Below, piece after piece: positions 5,541 to 12,288 of a stretch of DNA of 12,288 nucleotides. The translations under genes and the position numbers were made by a program. Source of the stretch: Burkholderiales bacterium (GTDB lineage: Bacteria > Pseudomonadota > Gammaproteobacteria > Burkholderiales > CAIKXV01); NCBI GenBank assembly GCA_014379045.1, contig JACMMK010000177.1, forward strand, positions 1-12,288, read 5' to 3'. The notes beneath the pieces were generated by a model that was not told the DNA's origin, searched no databases, and worked only from the letters and a program-made list of their open reading frames with translations. Positions within the stretch are counted from its first letter, which is position 1. Each line of letters opens with the position of its first letter.

Positions 5541-7631
5541 CTACTTGGCCTGGGCGGCCTGGGGATTCAGACTGACGATCAGACTGCCATGCGCATCGAC
5601 CGTTGCACGCGCACCCCCCGGGACGACCGTGGTGGACTCATTCTCCTCGATGATCGCCGGGCCGGAAAGCATGGCGCCCGTGGCGATCCGGTCGCGCCGG
5701 TGCACCGAGAACGGCAACCAGGCCCGGGCGCGCGGGCAGAACGCCTGGCGGGTCCCCGAACGGCCGTCGCCGTCAGCGTTCGGCCGCGCGCCGGACAGGT
5801 CTGCCACATGCCGCTGCACACTGGCGCTCAAGCGGAAGTTCATGATCTCGAGCAGCAGGTGCGGGTAGACCCGTCCGTACAGCCGTCCGTAGACGTGCTC
5901 GAACGCGGCGCGGATCGATTCGATCGCCTGCGGCCCGGACAGCTCGGCCGCCAGCGGCACGCCCACGTCGTAGCCTTGGCCGAGATAGCGCATGTCGACG
6001 CTCAGCTCGTAGACCACGGCGCCGAAGTCGACGGTCTTCGGCAGCCGCTCGCGGCATTCGCCCGCCATCTCGACGCGGATCGACTCGAGCAGTGCCGACG
6101 TCAGGTCGCGCAGCAGTAGACGATGCGAGCGCACCGCATCGTAGGTGACCGGCGCGACGATCATCCCGAACGCAGCGGCGACGCCCGCGCGCGGCGGAAT
6201 CAGCACGGTGTCGATGCCCAAGCGCAGCGCGAGGTCGCAGGCATGCACCGGACCGGCGCCACCGAAGGCAACCAGCGCGCAGGACTTCGGGTTCTCGCCG
6301 CGCTCGCTCACATACGACTTGGCGGCCGAGGCCATGTTCTCGTTGACGATCGCGTGCACGCCGTAGGCGGCCTGCTCGACCGAGATGCCCAGCGGGCCGG
6401 CGATCTCGGCCTCGAGCGCGCGCACGGCCGCGTCGCGGTCGAGCTTCATGCGGCCACCGAGGAAGTGGTCTGCATCGAGATAGCCGAGCACCAGATCGGC
6501 ATCGGACACCGTCGGGTGCTGACCGCCCTGTCCGTAGCAGGCGGGACCGGGCACCGCGGAAGCGCTCTCCGGCCCCACCTGTAGCGTCCCGACCGGCGTG
6601 CGCCGCGCAATGCTCCCCCCGCCCGCGCCGATCTCGATCAGATCCACGACGGAAATGCGCACCGGGATACCGCTGCCGCGCTTGAACCGATGCACATGGG
6701 CGACCTCGAAGTCGTTCGTGCGCAGCGCCCTGCCCTGCTCGACCAGCCCCAGCTTGGCGGTCGTGCCGCCCATGTCGAACGCCAGCACCTTGTCGAGTTG
6801 CGCGAGGCGCGCGAAGTACGCGGCACCCAGCGTGCCCGCGGCCGGCCCGGATTCGATCACCTGTACCGGGAACTCGCGCGCAAAGGCCACCGAGTTGATG
6901 CCGCCGTTCGACAGCATCATCAGCAGCTCACCGGCGAAGCCCTGCGCGGCGACACGGTCCTCGAGCCGCGCCAGATAGCGCGAAGCCACCGGTTTCGCGT
7001 AGGCGTTCAGTGTCGTCGTGGTGGTGCGTTCGTATTCCTTCTGCTCCGGCAGCACCTCGCTCGACAGGCTGACCGGCAAGTCGGGGGCCATCCGTGCGAT
7101 CACGGCACGCACCTGCTGCTCGTGCGCCGGATTGCGATAGGCGTGCAGCAGGCAGACCGCGATCGACTCGCAGCCCTCCGCGACGAGCACCGACACGGCG
7201 GCCTTCACGCTGGCCTCGTCCAGCGCCACCAGCACCTGCCCGCTCGCGTGCAGCCGCTCGTCGACTTCCATCCGCAGGTAGCGTGGCACCAGGGGGACCG
7301 GGAATTCGATCTGCAGGTCGTACGCATCGAAGCGCTTCTCGCGTCCGATCTCGAGCACGTCGCGGAAGCCGCGGGTGGTGATCAGGCCCGTCCTGGCGCC
7401 CTTGCGTTCGATCACCGCGTTGATCACCAGCGTCGTGCCGTGCACCATCGCGTCGATCGCGGCAGCGCTGCGCTGCTGGCGTTCGCACAGTGCGCGCACG
7501 CCCTCGTCGATCGCACGCGACGGGTCATCCGGCGTGGTCAGGCACTTGTAGACCTCGACCCGACCGGTGGCCTCGTCGACCTCGACGAAGTCGGTGAACG
7601 TACCGCCGATATCGCTGCCCAGCGTAATCAT
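5541..7631 (-). CDS. Hydantoinase A/oxoprolinase family protein (HyuA)
   Basis: This 696-aa protein starts at ATG 7631, with GGGAAGGA six bases upstream. It is the ATP-binding partner of HyuB, with an actin/hexokinase-like (ASKHA) fold. Motifs are LGSDIGGTFTDF (4-15, phosphate loop 1), VHGTTLVINAVIERKGARTG (63-82), FDMGGTTAKLGL (285-296, second phosphate loop), EIGAGGGSIA (333-342), GPACYGQGG (362-370), SDADLVLGYLD (376-386) and VAFGGAGPVHACDLA (454-468). The C-terminal domain (about 500-690) matches the hydantoinase_A C-terminal region. The start overlaps the stop of the MmgE/PrpD gene as ATGA, so translation is likely coupled. All expected motifs are present, so the protein looks active. 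Confidence 0.95.
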   Translation of the reverse strand: MITLGSDIGGTFTDFVEVDEATGRVEVYKCLTTPDDPSRAIDEGVRALCERQQRSAAAIDAMVHGTTLVINAVIERKGARTGLITTRGFRDVLEIGREKRFDAYDLQIEFPVPLVPRYLRMEVDERLHASGQVLVALDEASVKAAVSVLVAEGCESIAVCLLHAYRNPAHEQQVRAVIARMAPDLPVSLSSEVLPEQKEYERTTTTTLNAYAKPVASRYLARLEDRVAAQGFAGELLMMLSNGGINSVAFAREFPVQVIESGPAAGTLGAAYFARLAQLDKVLAFDMGGTTAKLGLVEQGRALRTNDFEVAHVHRFKRGSGIPVRISVVDLIEIGAGGGSIARRTPVGTLQVGPESASAVPGPACYGQGGQHPTVSDADLVLGYLDADHFLGGRMKLDRDAAVRALEAEIAGPLGISVEQAAYGVHAIVNENMASAAKSYVSERGENPKSCALVAFGGAGPVHACDLALRLGIDTVLIPPRAGVAAAFGMIVAPVTYDAVRSHRLLLRDLTSALLESIRVEMAGECRERLPKTVDFGAVVYELSVDMRYLGQGYDVGVPLAAELSGPQAIESIRAAFEHVYGRLYGRVYPHLLLEIMNFRLSASVQRHVADLSGARPNADGDGRSGTRQAFCPRARAWLPFSVHRRDRIATGAMLSGPAIIEENESTTVVPGGARATVDAHGSLIVSLNPQAAQAK

Positions 7632-9061
7632 CGCGAGTCCTTCCCGTCCGCTGGCAAGTATTGTGGCCCGCCCGGCGCGGATGCGGAATGCCTAGCTGGT
7701 GCCGACTTCGCCACCGCATTCACCACGACCCTGGCATCCGCGAGGTCGTCCAACCGCTCGACCAGCGCGATCACCTCCTGCGCCCGCGCCGCGCCGATCA
7801 CCGGCGCCGCATTCGCAACGAATTTCGCTTCGATCGCCTCGTCCGTCATCGGCTTCGCCGTCGTCCCGCTCGCGTGCGGCACATGCACCTCGTGCCGCTC
7901 GCCCCCGGCAGTGAGCACCGCTCGCGCTTCATCCTTTCCCATCGATGCGTCGCCTCGCGCCGTCACGGTGCGCCTCAGCGCGACGATCCTGCGATCGTTC
8001 GCCTTCGCGTCCGTGTACTGCGCGACCCTCGCATTGCCGTCGATGAAAGCGACCGCGGCCGAGTGTCGAAAGCTGAACTTCGACTGCAGTCCCGTCGATG
8101 GTTCCGACACCCCGGTGATCGACAGTACCAGCGGATGCACGGTCAGCTCGATCTTCGACACTTCGGCCGGATCGAGCGAACAGCGGCGGCGAATCTCGAC
8201 CATCGCATCGATCAGCGGATGCAGCAGCACGCCACAGGCGTACGGCTTGTGACCGTTGCTCTCGATCATCCACGGCCCGTCGAGATCGGCGAGCAGCGCA
8301 TCGGGATCGGCACGCCGGCTGTATATCCGTCCGAAGCCCTTGCCCCCTTCGACGATCTCCTGCGTGCCGTCGAAGCCTTTCTCGGCGAGCAGCGCGGCGA
8401 GCACCCCATTCGATGCGGCCTTGCCCGCGTGGAACGACTTGCACATCGTGCCGCGGTTCTGCTGCATGCCCGCCGCCTGCGTGGCCGCGATCGCAAGCGC
8501 ATAGGTCGTCTGCTGCGCATCGAGCCCGAGCAGCCTGCTCGCAGCGGCGCCGGCCGCGATCGTGCCCAGGGTGCCGGTCAGATGCCACCCGCCGTCGTGA
8601 TGGTCGGGCGCGGTGCGGCCGACGCGTACGCCCGCTTCGAAGCCGACGGCGTAGGCGAGCATCAACGCGGCGCCCGATACTTGCTTGCGCTCGGCGAGTG
8701 CGAACAACGCCGCCAGCACCGGAGAGCTAGCATGCAGCACGACGCCGCCCATGTGCGTGTCGTCGTAGTCGAGCAGATGGCCCATCTGGCCGTTGACCAC
8801 CGGCGCTTCGAGCACGCCGAGGCGCAGGTCGCGCCCGAGCACGGTCGCCTGTGCGCGTCCCCCTGCTGCGCCGTACACCGACAGCAGGACGTCCACCTCA
8901 CGGTGTGTGCTGCCCGCAAGCGCGCAGCCGAGCCAGTCGAGTACGCCGCGCCGGCACTCGCGCCGCGCGGCGGGCGATAGCGACTGCCATGTCGTCGCAG
9001 CCAGATGCGTGCAGAAGCGCTTGGTCAGCGTGGCGGCGCGCGTGTCCAGCGACTGTTCCAT
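7628..9061 (-). CDS. MmgE/PrpD family protein
   Basis: This 477-aa protein starts at ATG 9061, with GAGGAG six bases upstream; the same frame is open far upstream to 10138, but that part is only the out-of-frame shadow of the hydrolase gene. Family motifs are RRGVLDWLGCALAGS (37-51), GHLLDYDDTHMGGVVLHASS (94-113), DGGWHLTGTLGTIAAGAAAS (156-175), KSFHAGKAASNG (208-219), SNGHKPYACG and SKFSFRHS. MmgE/PrpD proteins include 2-methylcitrate dehydratase, cis-aconitate decarboxylase and iminodisuccinate epimerase, so they act on small di- or tricarboxylates. Here the likely job is dehydration, epimerisation or decarboxylation of a pathway acid. The last bases overlap the hyuA start (ATGA). The C-terminal tail of about 25 residues looks disordered. 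Confidence 0.93.
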   Translation of the reverse strand: MEQSLDTRAATLTKRFCTHLAATTWQSLSPAARRECRRGVLDWLGCALAGSTHREVDVLLSVYGAAGGRAQATVLGRDLRLGVLEAPVVNGQMGHLLDYDDTHMGGVVLHASSPVLAALFALAERKQVSGAALMLAYAVGFEAGVRVGRTAPDHHDGGWHLTGTLGTIAAGAAASRLLGLDAQQTTYALAIAATQAAGMQQNRGTMCKSFHAGKAASNGVLAALLAEKGFDGTQEIVEGGKGFGRIYSRRADPDALLADLDGPWMIESNGHKPYACGVLLHPLIDAMVEIRRRCSLDPAEVSKIELTVHPLVLSITGVSEPSTGLQSKFSFRHSAAVAFIDGNARVAQYTDAKANDRRIVALRRTVTARGDASMGKDEARAVLTAGGERHEVHVPHASGTTAKPMTDEAIEAKFVANAAPVIGAARAQEVIALVERLDDLADARVVVNAVAKSAPARHSASAPGGPQYLPADGKDSR

Positions 9062-9159
9062 AGGTTGCTCCTCGTGCCGAACTCGTCGTCTGCGATAACG
9101 TTTCGGGTGACGCGTCCCTGGACGTGTTCTCGATTTGCGAGCCCGCGGGCCTGGGCGCC

Positions 9160-10005
9160 TCAGGTCTCGTCGATGTCGATGCCATCGTGCGTGGCGATGA
9201 ATGCGAGCAGCCGCCGCGCGCAGGTCGCCGGATGAATCATGTGAACCATGTGATACCGCGTCGGCAAGCGTGCGATCCGGAAGTCGACGAGGCTCGCAGC
9301 CAGCAGCCGCTCCTGCTCGGCATCGGTGATCGGCCCTGCTTCGGGATACAGTCCGAGCACCGGCAGCGTCACCTTCGGCAGAAATTCCTGCGCGTTCGCT
9401 TCGTTGACCAGCTCGACCAGCCGCAACTGCACCTCGAAATCGTTGCCGGCAAAGGTCTGCGCATACCAGGCGAGCAGGCCCTCTTCGGTGTCGGGCGGAA
9501 AACGTGTCGACCGATTGGTGGTGTCGACCCACTTCGCCGCCCCCAGTTCGCGCATCGCCTCGACGCGCGAACCGCGACCCAGTGCATAGCTCTGCTTCAT
9601 CGTGTCGTTGATGAACACCGGTGTGGCGACCAGCGTCAGCGTGCGCAGCAGCGTCGGATGCAACGCCGCCACGGCGAGCCCGAGAATCCCGCCCAACGAT
9701 TCGCCACAGAAATGCACTGGGCGCGCGTCGACATGCGCGATCAGCGCTGCAAGATCCTCGATCAGCTGCGGCACCGTCATCTCGCGATGGAGGTCGAAGC
9801 CGCCCGGCGAGCCGCCGAGCCCGCGCATGTCCGGGCGCACGACGCGATAGAAGCGCGCGAGATAGGGCACGCAGCGATACCAGAACGCTGCAGAGCGTCC
9901 GTTGCCGTGCTGCAGGATCAGCGTCGGTGCCTCGCGCCACGGGTCGGTGAAATCGTCGACGACATAGTGCAGATCGGGTTCGCCGGTACGCTCGAAGATC
10001 GGCAT
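9160..10005 (-). CDS. Alpha/beta-fold hydrolase
   Basis: This 281-aa protein starts at ATG 10005, with GGAGGG eight bases upstream. The hydrolase fold is clear: LILQHGNGRSAAFW (29-42, oxyanion HG), RPDMRGLGGSPG (57-68), and the nucleophile elbow FCGESLGG (Ser103). The catalytic acid is probably in PEAGPITDAE (221-230), and the base is His255 or His258 near the C-terminus. The layout resembles enol-lactone hydrolases (PcaD-like), but an esterase or C-C hydrolase is equally possible. It sits 17 bases after the upstream TTT receptor gene and 98 bases before the MmgE/PrpD gene on the same strand, which supports a role in the cluster's degradation route, likely ring or ester opening. Confidence 0.9.
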   Translation of the reverse strand: MPIFERTGEPDLHYVVDDFTDPWREAPTLILQHGNGRSAAFWYRCVPYLARFYRVVRPDMRGLGGSPGGFDLHREMTVPQLIEDLAALIAHVDARPVHFCGESLGGILGLAVAALHPTLLRTLTLVATPVFINDTMKQSYALGRGSRVEAMRELGAAKWVDTTNRSTRFPPDTEEGLLAWYAQTFAGNDFEVQLRLVELVNEANAQEFLPKVTLPVLGLYPEAGPITDAEQERLLAASLVDFRIARLPTRYHMVHMIHPATCARRLLAFIATHDGIDIDET

Positions 10006-10022
10006 CGCGCGCGCCCTCCAGG

Positions 10023-11006
10023 CTAGAGCGTCTCGGGCTTGAGCCCCGCGCGCTTGATGACCTTGGCCCACTTGTCGGTTTCGACCTGCAGGTACTTCGT
10101 GAACGCCGCCGGCGTGTTGGCCACCGCCAACGCGCCATCGACCGCGAGGCGCTCGGCCACCGCCGGTCGGCGCAGTGCTTTCGCGACCGCTTCCTGCAAC
10201 AGGACCGCCGCCGCAGCAGTGGTACCGCGCGGGGCGAGCAAGCCGTACCAGCCGTTCACGTCGTAGCCCGGCAGTCCGGATTCAGCCAGCGTCGGCAACT
10301 CGGGCATCGCAGGCGAGCGCCTGGCGCCGGTCACCGCGAGCGGCCGCAAACGTCCTGCGCGGATCAGCGAGGCCGATGCGAGAAAGTTGTTGAGCATCGC
10401 CTGCACTTGCCCGCCAAGCAGGTCGGTGGTTGCGGGTGACGCGCCTTTGTACGGCACATGGATCATCTCGACGCCGGCCATCGAGGCGAACAGCTCCATG
10501 CCCAGATGCGGGCCGCTGCCGTTGCCAGACGACGCATACGCGATCGCACCCGGGCGCTTGCGTGCGAGCGCGATCAACTCCTTCGCGCTCTTGACCGGCA
10601 ACGCCGGATTCACCACCAGCACGAACGGATACTCGGCGATGAGCGTCACCGGCACGAAGTCGGTATCGGTGTCGTAGGGCAGTTTCGAATACAGCAGCGG
10701 ATTGATCGCATGGGTGGCGATGGTGAGCAGCAGCGTGCTCCCGTCCGGCTTCGCGCGCGCCACGGCGTCGCTGCCGATGATGCCGTTGGCGCCGGGACGA
10801 TTGTCGACGATCACCGGCTGACCGAGTACCTCGGCGATCTCGGGCGCCAGCGTGCGCGCCAGCGCATCGGTACCGCCGCCTGCGGGATAAGGCACGATCA
10901 GGCGCAGCGCTTTCGAAGACGGTCCTTGCGCGGTTGCGATCGGCGCGCCCGCGAACAGCAGGACGCCACACAGCCAGAACACGTTGCGGGGAGCGATACT
11001 GATCAT
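10023..11006 (-). CDS. TTT-family (Bug) periplasmic substrate-binding protein, second copy
   Basis: This second receptor is also 327 aa. It starts at ATG 11006, with AGGAA five bases upstream; the frame is open to 11186 but the extra residues lack signal-peptide character. The signal peptide spans about residues 1-26 (core FWLCGVLLFAGA, cleavage after ATA). Family blocks are LRLIVPYPAGGGTDALARTL, LGQPVIVDNRPGANGIIGSD, ARAKPDGSTLL and HVPYKGASPATTDLLGGQVQ. The ligand loop PYPAGGGTD is canonical, whereas the other receptor has PWTPAGTVD, so the two probably differ in ligand or affinity. It heads the catabolic cluster, 34 bases after the glycosylase gene and 17 bases before the hydrolase gene. 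Confidence 0.95.
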   Translation of the reverse strand: MISIAPRNVFWLCGVLLFAGAPIATAQGPSSKALRLIVPYPAGGGTDALARTLAPEIAEVLGQPVIVDNRPGANGIIGSDAVARAKPDGSTLLLTIATHAINPLLYSKLPYDTDTDFVPVTLIAEYPFVLVVNPALPVKSAKELIALARKRPGAIAYASSGNGSGPHLGMELFASMAGVEMIHVPYKGASPATTDLLGGQVQAMLNNFLASASLIRAGRLRPLAVTGARRSPAMPELPTLAESGLPGYDVNGWYGLLAPRGTTAAAAVLLQEAVAKALRRPAVAERLAVDGALAVANTPAAFTKYLQVETDKWAKVIKRAGLKPETL

Positions 11007-11040
11007 GTCGGTTCCTGATTTGCGGCTCGGCGGCCGTGGA

Positions 11041-11640
11041 TCACGATGATGCACTCGAGCGAGCAAGCACTTCGGCGACGCTGTCCCTGAGCGCAGGGAC
11101 GAGGTCGAGCTCGAACCAGGGATTGCGCTTAAGCCATAAATTGTTGCGCGGGCTCGGATGGGGGAGCGGAACGACGCCAGGCGCATGCCGGCGCCAACCC
11201 TCGACGACGGCGGTCAGCGATGTGCCTGCATCCGGCAGATGGTACGACTGCGCGTACTGTCCGATGACCAGGGTGAGTTCGACCCGCTTCAGGGTCGAAA
11301 GCAGTCTGTGTCGCCAGAGCGGCGCGCATTCCGGTCGGGGAGGCAGATCGCCGGAAGACCCTGTGCCCGGAAAGCAGAAGCCCATCGGCAGCATCGCGAC
11401 CTTTCGGGCGTCGTAGAAGGTCGTGCGCGACATGCCCAGCCATCCGCGGAGCCGGTCGCCGCTGGCATCGTCGAACGGGATGCCCGACGCATGCACTTTC
11501 CTGCCCGGCGCTTGCCCGACGATCAATATTCGCGCCGAGGGATGCGCCTGCAGCACCGGACGCGGGCCAAGCGGCAGAAAGGTCGCGCAGACCGTACAGG
11601 CCCGTACCTCCGCGACAAGCGCAGCGAAACTCGCCATCAT
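11041..11640 (-). CDS. Uracil-DNA glycosylase family protein (four-cysteine, family 4-like)
   Basis: This protein is 199 aa from ATG 11640 (an alternative ATG lies at 11637). Neither has a clear ribosome site, so the start rests on homology: the first strong block, AEVRACTVC, begins ten residues in. Motifs are ACTVC (Cys15, Cys18), ILIVGQAPGRKVHASGIPFD (38-57, the uracil pocket loop), Cys89 and Cys105 spaced C-x15-C, LVIGQYAQSYHL (124-135) and LPHPSPRNNLWLKRNP (159-174, the catalytic HP loop). The CxxC plus C-x15-C layout matches the [4Fe-4S] ligands of family 4 enzymes such as the Thermus protein. The family excises uracil from DNA during base excision repair in the cytoplasm. It is probably unrelated in function to the downstream cluster despite the 34-base gap. 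GQAPG replaces the usual GEAPG. Confidence 0.88.
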   Translation of the reverse strand: MMASFAALVAEVRACTVCATFLPLGPRPVLQAHPSARILIVGQAPGRKVHASGIPFDDASGDRLRGWLGMSRTTFYDARKVAMLPMGFCFPGTGSSGDLPPRPECAPLWRHRLLSTLKRVELTLVIGQYAQSYHLPDAGTSLTAVVEGWRRHAPGVVPLPHPSPRNNLWLKRNPWFELDLVPALRDSVAEVLARSSASS

Positions 11641-11919
11641 CGATGGCCGTGCGGCGATCTGACCAGGTTCATGCGTCCTAAGGTAACAGGCGCTGCAATG
11701 GTCGAGTTGGCCGGGAGCGCGACCGTGGTTGTCCGGAGCGCGGCGGCGGCGTCGGCCGCGATCGTTGCGCCGCACTCGGGAAAGCCACGGCGGTCATTGA
11801 TCTGCCGACGCGATGTCAACGGTCGGCGCTGGGTGTGCGGGCAATCGTCTGCCCGTGAGCGGCAGCGCAAAGTCGATAGAATCCTCCGACGAAAAGCCCA
11901 TCATCTGCCGGAGGCGCCG
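11641..11919. other. Divergent intergenic region between the glycosylase and ccmA genes
   Basis: These 279 bases separate two divergently transcribed genes and should hold promoters for both. The 6-bp inverted repeat CGGGCA/TGCCCG (11838-11843 and 11850-11855) has a 6-base loop and no T-run. No gene or RNA is supported; open frames here are low in recognisable content. Confidence 0.5.
11855..11882 (+). promoter_or_regulatory. Weak sigma-70-like promoter candidate for ccmA
   Basis: TAGAAT (11877-11882) matches the -10 consensus at five of six positions. The best -35 at 16-base spacing is GTGAGC (11855-11860), which matches only three positions. It would place transcription start near 11889, about 20 bases before the GGAGG site of ccmA. 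The -35 is poor, so this is a tentative call. Confidence 0.3.
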
Positions 11920-12288
11920 TTGCTCGAAGTCATCGCCCTCGCCGCCACCCGCGGCGATCGGCCGCTGTTCGCCGACCTGGGGTTTGCGGTGGCAGCCGGT
12001 GAAATGCTGCAGGTGACCGGCCGCAACGGCGCGGGCAAGACGACGCTGTTGCGCATCCTCGCGCGCCTCGTACGGCAGGAAGCCGGGGACATCCGATGGG
12101 GCGGCAAGTCGACGGCGCAACTCGGCGACGAATTCTTTGCCGATCTCTGCTACCTCGGTCACGCGCCCGCGATCAAGGACGATTTCACCGCCGCCGAGAA
12201 CCTCGCCTTTTCGGCAGGCGTCGCGGGCCTGACGATCGACGCGAGCGACGTCGCCGCCGCACTCGCCGAAGTCGGCCTGAGCGGGCGC
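11920..12288 (+). CDS. ccmA: Heme exporter ATP-binding protein CcmA, 3' end outside window
   Basis: The first 123 residues are visible. The start is TTG 11920, five bases after GGAGG (11910-11914), and gives an N-terminus of normal CcmA length. The ABC ATPase Walker A motif GRNGAGKTT is at residues 34-42, followed by LLRILARLVRQEAGDIRWGG. The segment CYLGHAPAIKDDFTAAENL is a CcmA hallmark, with His where most ABC proteins have the Q-loop Gln region. CcmA powers the CcmABCD system that delivers heme to CcmE for cytochrome c maturation (System I) at the inner membrane; ccmB and others are expected just past the window edge. The non-AUG start may lower expression. Confidence 0.93.
   Translation, partial: MLEVIALAATRGDRPLFADLGFAVAAGEMLQVTGRNGAGKTTLLRILARLVRQEAGDIRWGGKSTAQLGDEFFADLCYLGHAPAIKDDFTAAENLAFSAGVAGLTIDASDVAAALAEVGLSGR

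Noticed and set aside
6690..8980. Long plus-strand frames (520 and 439 aa)
   Set aside because: They are antisense shadows of HyuA and MmgE/PrpD with no recognisable motifs.
9062..10138. N-terminal extension of the MmgE/PrpD frame to 836 aa
   Set aside because: The extension is out of frame with the alpha/beta hydrolase, which has real motifs there. ATG 9061 has a proper ribosome site and a normal family N-terminus.

Overview
The window is GC-rich with dense, overlapping genes, and carries Bug-type (tripartite tricarboxylate transporter, TTT) receptors, a ccmA gene and strong Shine-Dalgarno sites. This fits a betaproteobacterium, probably Burkholderiales or a relative. That placement is inferred from gene content only.

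Positions 3-1743 (+ strand) hold a two-gene unit. The first gene enters from the left edge and is a UGSC-family protein. An in-frame TGA at 144-146 is followed directly by Gly-Ser-Cys codons, giving the U-G-S-C motif. Eleven bases after it lies a perfect 8-bp hairpin with GU in its loop, the form of a bacterial SECIS element. I read this as a genuine selenoprotein that standard annotation would split or call a pseudogene. A 235-base spacer with two 67-bp palindromic direct repeats follows, then a 370-aa conserved protein without a firm family name.

Positions 1753-11006 (- strand) hold a catabolic cluster converging on the first unit. In transcription order it has a TTT receptor, an alpha/beta hydrolase, an MmgE/PrpD protein, HyuA, HyuB, a second TTT receptor and a LigI-like amidohydrolase. 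Most gaps are 16-98 bases, the MmgE/PrpD stop overlaps the HyuA start (ATGA), and the last gene follows after 178 bases. The parts suggest uptake and stepwise degradation of a small carboxylate, lactam, hydantoin or similar ring compound. The substrate cannot be named from sequence, and no TctA/TctB membrane subunits are present.

A four-cysteine uracil-DNA glycosylase family gene (- strand) lies just upstream of the cluster. After a 279-base divergent region, the right edge cuts into ccmA (+ strand), the ATPase of the cytochrome c maturation heme exporter, starting at TTG.

The most interesting item is the selenoprotein, with its SECIS hairpin, its partner gene and its setting beside a hydantoinase-like catabolic cluster.
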